From contig DAOURK010000003.1 of assembly GCA_030625085.1 (NCBI GenBank), positions 1-64,000 of the forward strand: a stretch of 64,000 nt of DNA, written 5' to 3'. The notes beneath the pieces were generated by a model. It had not been told where the DNA came from, searched no databases, and saw nothing but the letters and a program-made list of their open reading frames with translations. A program made the position numbers and the translations under genes. How positions within the stretch are numbered: the stretch's first letter is position 1; each line of letters starts with the position of its first letter. This document shows positions 58,517-64,000 of the stretch, one piece after another. The stretch is from Pseudomonadota bacterium. Lineage in GTDB: Bacteria > SZUA-182 > DTGQ01.

Positions 58517-59404
58517 ATGGAGAAACAAAAAATTGTGGTTATTGGCATTATCATCTTGCTGGTAATCATTATAGGGTTACCGCAAGTTTTTTTTATTTTG
58601 GATGAAACGGAGCAGGCGGTAGTGGTCCAAATGGGGGAACCTGTAAAGGTAATTACTATGCCTGGATTAAACGTAAAAAAACCTTTTATTCAAAATGTGC
58701 TAAAATTCGAAAAGCGATTACTTGAATATGACTCTGCACCTGCAGAAATTTTGACCAAAGATAAGAAAAATTTAGTTTTGGATAATTATTGTCGATGGAG
58801 AATTGCCGACGTGCTTAAATTTCTCGAATCCGTGGGCACGGAAATAAAAGCACAGGCTCGATTAGACGATATTGTCTATGCAGAATTGCGAGTTCAACTG
58901 GGGCTTAACAATCTGGTGGAGGTTATTTCAAGTGTTCGTGAAACCATGATGAAGAAAGTCACTGAAGCCTCAAATCAAAAAGCGCAAAGGTATGGTATTG
59001 AAATCCTGGATGTTCGTATCAAAAGGGCTGATCTTCCACCGGAAAATGAAAAACATGTTTTCGGGAGAATGATAGCGGAAAGGGAAAGAGAAGCCAAAAA
59101 GTATCGCTCAGAGGGAGAGGAAGAAGCCCTTAAAATTAGAGCCGGTACAGACAAGGAAATAAAGATTATTCTCGCTGAGGTTTATAAAGAAGCCCAGCAG
59201 ATACGAGGTGAGGGAGATGCCAAGGCTGTAAAAATTTATGCTGATGCCTATAACCTTGATCCGGATTTTTATTATTTCACCAGAACATTAGAAGCCTATA
59301 AAAAATCCTTGCCGCAAAATACGAGCTTTGTTTCTTCAGCAGATAATGAATTTTTTGAATACTTGAAAGGCAGCTATGGAAACCGAGAGCAAAAACAAGA
59401 ATAA
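58517..59404 (+). CDS. hflC: FtsH-protease modulator HflC
   Basis: FILDETEQAVVVQMGEPVKVITMPGLNVKKPF; GIEILDVRIKRADLPPENEKHVFGRMIAERERE. Confidence 0.96.
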   Translation: MEKQKIVVIGIIILLVIIIGLPQVFFILDETEQAVVVQMGEPVKVITMPGLNVKKPFIQNVLKFEKRLLEYDSAPAEILTKDKKNLVLDNYCRWRIADVLKFLESVGTEIKAQARLDDIVYAELRVQLGLNNLVEVISSVRETMMKKVTEASNQKAQRYGIEILDVRIKRADLPPENEKHVFGRMIAEREREAKKYRSEGEEEALKIRAGTDKEIKIILAEVYKEAQQIRGEGDAKAVKIYADAYNLDPDFYYFTRTLEAYKKSLPQNTSFVSSADNEFFEYLKGSYGNREQKQE

Positions 59405-60509
59405 TCAAAACCGTGCTTTTTCTCAAGATTTTTCCTATCAGGAGGCAGGCGTTAATATTACCAAGGAAGAAAAATCACTCAAAATTTTTTTGAACTATAT
59501 TACCAAGACCTTCCCCTTTATCTCCCAGGGGCCTGGACAAGTCTTGAGTTCAATGGGCTATTTCGCCAACATCATCAAAATTACCGAGGCTTTATTTTTA
59601 GCTGTATCTGCGGATGGGGTAGGAACTAAGGTCCTTATTGCTCAGATGATGAATAAGTATGATACTGTAGGTATTGATTGTATAGCCATGAATGTCAATG
59701 ACATTATCTGTGTTGGGGCAAAACCTATTTCTTTTTTAAATTACCTTGCTCTTCAGGACCCAAAGGAAGATTTACTCGAGCAATTGGGACAAGGATTCCT
59801 GGAGGGGGCCAGGCAAGCCGGTGTTGCCATCCCCGGTGGGGAAACTGCACAGGTAAGAGACTTGATACAGGGGGTTCGGCCTGGGTATGGATTCGATGTG
59901 GCCGGCGTGGGAATCGGTATTGTAGAGCAAAATCGGATAATCGAGGGCCAAGATTTGGCAGATGGGGATATCATTGTTGGTCTGGCCAGCAGCGGCCTTC
60001 ATAGTAACGGGTATTCCTTGGTCAGGCGTGTTTTCTTTGACCAGGGAATTTTTCAGGTAGACAGTTTTGTTCCTGAATTAGATAAAGTTTTAGGCGAAGA
60101 ATTACTTACACCGACTACTATTTATGTGCCGGTTATTAATGAGTTATTATCAAAAAATTTACGAATTAAAGCGCTTATTAATATTACCGGAGATGGATTA
60201 CTTAATCTTTTGCGCACAAAAACAAGCGCTATTTTTACTATTACTTCTTTGTTCGACCCTCCGCCAATTTTTCCCTTAATTCAGGAGAAGGGGAAGATAA
60301 GCGATGAGGAGATGTTTAGAGTGTTTAATATGGGAATCGGTTTTTGTCTTATTGTTCATCCTGATGATGTTGTATCAGTTAAGAATGTCTGTAACCAATT
60401 TGGCGTCTTAAGCGCGCAGATTGGGCATGTTACACCCTCGTCTGAAAAAATGGTACATGTTATCCCTAAACAACTTAAGGGGATCGGCAGAGCCTTTTAT
60501 AAGGCCTAG
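59376..60509 (+). CDS. purM: Phosphoribosylformylglycinamidine cyclo-ligase
   Basis: SADGVGTKVLIAQMMNKYDTVGIDCIAMNVNDIICVGAKPISFLNYLAL; GGETAQV; GLASSGLHSNGYSLVRRVF. Confidence 0.93.
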   Translation: METESKNKNNQNRAFSQDFSYQEAGVNITKEEKSLKIFLNYITKTFPFISQGPGQVLSSMGYFANIIKITEALFLAVSADGVGTKVLIAQMMNKYDTVGIDCIAMNVNDIICVGAKPISFLNYLALQDPKEDLLEQLGQGFLEGARQAGVAIPGGETAQVRDLIQGVRPGYGFDVAGVGIGIVEQNRIIEGQDLADGDIIVGLASSGLHSNGYSLVRRVFFDQGIFQVDSFVPELDKVLGEELLTPTTIYVPVINELLSKNLRIKALINITGDGLLNLLRTKTSAIFTITSLFDPPPIFPLIQEKGKISDEEMFRVFNMGIGFCLIVHPDDVVSVKNVCNQFGVLSAQIGHVTPSSEKMVHVIPKQLKGIGRAFYKA

Positions 60510-60527
60510 GAGTTTGTCCGAAAAAAT

Positions 60528-60619
60528 CTCTTTTTGTCATTTCGAGGAGTGAAACGACGAGAAATCTTATAACCAAACGTTAAAAGATTTCTCACATTCG
60601 TTCGAAATGACAAAAAGTG
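60528..60619. repeat. Long imperfect inverted repeat after purM
   Basis: ctctttttgtcatttcgagg...gagaaatctta / taaaagatttctc...cgaaatgacaaaaagtg. Confidence 0.85.
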
Positions 60620-61073
60620 TAAACTGGAAAATGAAGGATGCCTAATAGCATAGGAATTTTTATTTTTTTATACGGCTTGTCGAATTCGTAATTCGTAATT
60701 TAAACTCAATCTTCACCTGATCATACCAATCTTTTCATTTCCTATTATCCCAAATTTCATCCAATAATAATTTATCATCAGTGCGAGTATAGCAAGCAAT
60801 CTCTGATTATAAATGCCAAGGCGCTTTGTTCTCCGCAATGACATTTTTCATCGTTTGAACGTAGCTTGGTATTACCTCATTTTAATTACAGATTAATTAC
60901 AGAAATATCTGAGCGCAATCAATTTAAAAATCCCGATAGAAATTTAAAGGTAACCAAATCCTTTTTATTTTGAATCAGTCCCTTTTTTTCACACAAGGAG
61001 AAAAAGGCAGGGGTAAAAATGAATTGGAAATGGTAAAAATAGAATAAAATAATGAATGTTAAAGGAGTAAATA

Positions 61074-61814
61074 ATGAAAACAAAAATTCGGCCGTGGGTG
61101 AAAGGTTTTTTTATCCTGGTCTTAATTTTATTATCATATGTGATGCTTATAGCCAAAACCTGTCAGGCAAGAGAAGACTATGATTTAATTGGTTTTATGA
61201 ATGAATGTCAAAAGATGTCTACCGACCCGGGTATAATAGCGATAGTTCAATGGATCCCTGACGAATGGTGGCAACTGACTTTGGAAAGGGCTGAGGTACC
61301 TGAGGAGCGGATCAAAGAAGTTCTGGAACTTTTTGAACCCTATACCGCCTTTATTGTGATCCATGGCAAAATATCTTCATTGGGACTTCCCTCTTTTAGT
61401 TCAGAAGTAAATATTAGGCAGCATCTTTTACTTATAGATGAAGCCGATGAGTTTTACAGGCCTATTGAGGATGAAAATATTTCGTCTGGTGTTCGGAATG
61501 CGATTATCATGATCAAACCAATATTTTCAAATATGCTTGGACGTATGGGCGAAAATATGAATTTTTTCTTTTTTACCAGTAAAACTAAAAAAGGTGAGAA
61601 AATATGTCAAGCCAAGAAAAAAGGTTCGTTTTCCATTTGTTTTAAAGATATGCTCGAGGTAGAGGACCAAGTTTTTAAATGGACACTGCCGCTGAATTCA
61701 TTAGTTCCCTTTACATTGTGCTCTAAATGTACAAAAGAGTTGAAGGGGGTATGGAGCTATTGCCCATGGTGTGGGACTCCCCTCGGTTCAACAGAAAGGC
61801 AGGTAAAAAAATAA
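61074..61814 (+). CDS. Hypothetical protein with N-terminal signal/anchor segment and C-terminal zinc-ribbon motif
   Basis: Hydrophobic GFFILVLILLSYVMLIAKTCQA; C-terminal LCSKCTKELKGVWSYCPWCG. Confidence 0.8.
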   Translation: MKTKIRPWVKGFFILVLILLSYVMLIAKTCQAREDYDLIGFMNECQKMSTDPGIIAIVQWIPDEWWQLTLERAEVPEERIKEVLELFEPYTAFIVIHGKISSLGLPSFSSEVNIRQHLLLIDEADEFYRPIEDENISSGVRNAIIMIKPIFSNMLGRMGENMNFFFFTSKTKKGEKICQAKKKGSFSICFKDMLEVEDQVFKWTLPLNSLVPFTLCSKCTKELKGVWSYCPWCGTPLGSTERQVKK

Positions 61815-61828
61815 AGATCAATACACGA

Positions 61829-62116
61829 TTAAATGCCCATATTACTCAAGATATCGATTACTTGTTTTAAAGCTAAGGCAAGCTTGGGATGTGATTTTTC
61901 AAAGTAATGAATAGCGGCTGTTAATTGGTTGATAAGCGTATGGTGCTGCTCCGCTCCATATCCATCGGATTTATTGAGAAGCTGTTGAATATCATTTTTA
62001 ACTGTATAAAGGAGTTCACTGGTACTTTTATTTACCGAATGACTCTTTTCAAGCTCTTTATGCAATTGTTCCAGCATTTGGTGAAACTTTTTTTCTTCCA
62101 TAAGCAAAATCCTCAT
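61829..62116 (-). CDS. Small DUF4404-like protein
   Basis: FHQMLEQLHKELEKS...LINQLTAAIHYFEKSHPKLALALKQVIDILSNMGI resembles the DUF4404 pattern. Confidence 0.6.
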   Translation of the reverse strand: MRILLMEEKKFHQMLEQLHKELEKSHSVNKSTSELLYTVKNDIQQLLNKSDGYGAEQHHTLINQLTAAIHYFEKSHPKLALALKQVIDILSNMGI

Positions 62117-62329
62117 TTATGACTCTGTTGATTTAGTCCAAAATTGTGTGTTTTTTGCGAAAAGAGCACTCATAACATTTTGTTTTTATTAAAGTACAAT
62201 TTCGGCAATTTTATAAAATCATAGTAAATCAGCGGAGTCATTTATTAATATTATAATAATATTATTTAGCCATAAATTCAAGATGCTTCCAAATATTTAC
62301 CGCAATTCCCCTTACTTAGGCCCTTTAGG

Positions 62330-62604
62330 TGAATAAACGTTGGCAAAAATTCGCTTCGCTAGACGGCCGTCTTTTTTAAGCTTCTAAGCTTGCCAAAGCT
62401 AAATTGCCGAACTCGCTTCGCACAGACAGCGGCAATTTTTTCATTTTTGTTTCGCTAAGCAGCTTTACAAAAAGCCTCCCTATATCGCTTCAACGAATAT
62501 TTGCCAACTTCACTATATAGATTATAGAAAGAGTAAATGGAATCATCTTTAACAATAAAGCATAATCCTTTGTGACCTTTGCCCTCTGTGTGAGGATAAA
62601 GACT
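62330..62604. repeat. Composite intergenic repeat, member 2
   Basis: Shares inverted modules with 57042-57300 and a module with 42035-42090. Confidence 0.7.
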
Positions 62605-63583
62605 ATGATCCCTTAAAGCTCTTTAAGGCCTCTTCAACAATCAAGTGATAGAAGCCGTGATAGCGAGGAGAAAAATGAAAGGCAATCAATTTTTTGGCCC
62701 CAGCATCTCGAGCCAGCATACCTGCTTGATAAGCTGTCAAATGATAACGCTGAGCTGCGAGCTGGCAATCTTTTTCCAGAAAGGCCGCTTCACAGAAAAA
62801 ATAATCCGCTCCTTGGGCTAAAGCTAAAATTTTTTCTCGGTTGCCTGCATTATATACACTGTCAACTACATATACTATTTTTTGCCCATTGGAGACAGTG
62901 AGGATGGATTTAAGTTGAGATAAAGGCATAGGACCTGAGGGAATAATAATACACGTATCTTCAGTCTTTTCGGCTCGGACAGCTTCTTTCAGGTCTTTGA
63001 GCCAAGGCCCTACAGGCAGCCCCATTTTTTCCAGTTTTACCTTGTTTATATTAATGTGTTTTTTTTCCTTGAGGCAAAAAGCCAGGCAAGGGGTACCATG
63101 ATCCAAACAAACAGATTTTATTTGAAAGGATAAGGTGTCTAGCAAAAACTCTTCTTTGGGTAAACTCTCGGGAGGTCGAGAGGCCCTGAAACCTTCTTTG
63201 CAAGGGAAAATACTTCGCACGAGATGATCAGCATGTACCTCTGTTACCTCAAAGCTGAGTTCAGTTTTATAATTGCCAACCAGGTTCCAGGTATATCCCT
63301 GTAGTTTACCGGAAATATTCTTTATAATTCCTGGTGGGCCAAAGACACGAATATATTTTTCTCTTCCCAGTAAAATTCGTAAAAGATAATCAAAACCGTA
63401 GAAGTGGTCCATATGAGTATGAGAGATAAAAATATCCGTCAAGCGAAGGAGGTTTTTAGGTGATATGGTAGAGATATTTCCCAAATCAAAAAGAATTGCT
63501 CTGCGGTCAAAAAGAAAATCGATATATAAAGCCGGGTCTCCGCTGACCTTATTAACCAAATGGGGATGAAAGATTGGTTTCAT
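62603..63583 (-). CDS. Metallo-beta-lactamase-fold, ribonuclease Z-like
   Basis: IFISHTHMDHFYGFDYLLRILLG; YFFCEAAFLEKD; LIAFHFSPRYHG. Confidence 0.85.
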   Translation of the reverse strand: MKPIFHPHLVNKVSGDPALYIDFLFDRRAILFDLGNISTISPKNLLRLTDIFISHTHMDHFYGFDYLLRILLGREKYIRVFGPPGIIKNISGKLQGYTWNLVGNYKTELSFEVTEVHADHLVRSIFPCKEGFRASRPPESLPKEEFLLDTLSFQIKSVCLDHGTPCLAFCLKEKKHININKVKLEKMGLPVGPWLKDLKEAVRAEKTEDTCIIIPSGPMPLSQLKSILTVSNGQKIVYVVDSVYNAGNREKILALAQGADYFFCEAAFLEKDCQLAAQRYHLTAYQAGMLARDAGAKKLIAFHFSPRYHGFYHLIVEEALKSFKGS

Positions 63584-63823
63584 GATGCACTAATTTCCTT
63601 ACCAAAGTTGGTTTGAAAGGTAATGTGAAAGGCTTAATAAAACCGATATATATGAAGATCGAATATTAAATTAATTATCAGAATACATTAATTGATCGAT
63701 TTTGTCATCTAAAAATAGCCATTTAGAGTTGGCCAATCCGAGAAAATCTTGACAAAGAGCAAAGAAATTGATATATATAAGTCCATGTTTTTTTTCTCAT
63801 AATTCATCTCAGGGAGAAAGTCG

Positions 63824-64000
63824 ATGCATAAAAAAGATTATCTATTTACTTCCGAATCTGTCACTGAGGGACATCCTGATAAGATAGCGGATCAGATATC
63901 TGATGCGGTCCTTGATTTTATCTTATCCAAGGACCCGAGAGGGAGAGTAGCCTGCGAAACAATGGTGACTACCGGATTGGCGTTTGTGGCCGGGGAAATC
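63824..64000 (+). CDS. metK: S-adenosylmethionine synthetase, truncated by window end
   Basis: ATG at 63824: [51 protein letters not shown], after agggag. Confidence 0.95.
   Translation, partial: MHKKDYLFTSESVTEGHPDKIADQISDAVLDFILSKDPRGRVACETMVTTGLAFVAGEI

Noticed and set aside
63600-63823. SAM riboswitch upstream of metK
   Set aside because: I could not identify a conserved SAM riboswitch core; needs a covariance-model search (for example Infernal with the SAM families).
1-64000. rRNA or tRNA genes and transposase ORFs
   Set aside because: None recognised by eye; a tRNA or covariance scan would be needed to exclude small RNAs fully.

Overview
64 kb bacterial chromosomal window with a Gram-negative gene repertoire (LpxB/WaaA/LpxK, flagellin). 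The origin looks environmental; I did not assign a taxon.

Layout from left to right:
1. About 0.46-1.0 kb: remains of a ParB/HTH-like gene.
2. About 1.7-16.8 kb: surface or flagellar sugar cluster. It has CDP-3,6-dideoxyhexose genes (rfbG/H/F-like), a NeuB-cupin fusion, a HAD protein, a ThDP enzyme, an SDR, three radical-SAM proteins, a Gmm-like Nudix protein, a sugar C-methyltransferase and a GT2.
3. About 16.9-31.3 kb: flagellin island. Two flagellins plus FlaF and FlbT homologues are bracketed by a 2491-aa multidomain methyltransferase/glycosyltransferase/TPR protein and a paralogous 961-aa GT/TPR protein.
4. About 31.9-41.6 kb: HD-GYP and PilZ proteins, panDCB-folK-dapL, a sensor kinase, hisG and mltG.
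5. About 42.3-54.3 kb: hemL, an orphan ABC permease, nagZ, a DegT-family protein lacking the usual PLP lysine, the lipid A/Kdo genes and nnr.
6. About 54.3-64 kb: hybrid kinase, hflKC, purM, a secreted zinc-ribbon protein, a DUF4404-like protein, an RNase Z-like protein and the start of metK.

Strongest leads: the giant GT proteins around FlaF/FlbT flagellins, the predicted branched-sugar plus radical-SAM cluster, the Lys-to-Arg DegT protein next to lpxB, and several families of mosaic intergenic repeats. All functional calls come from reading the translations; no database search was run.
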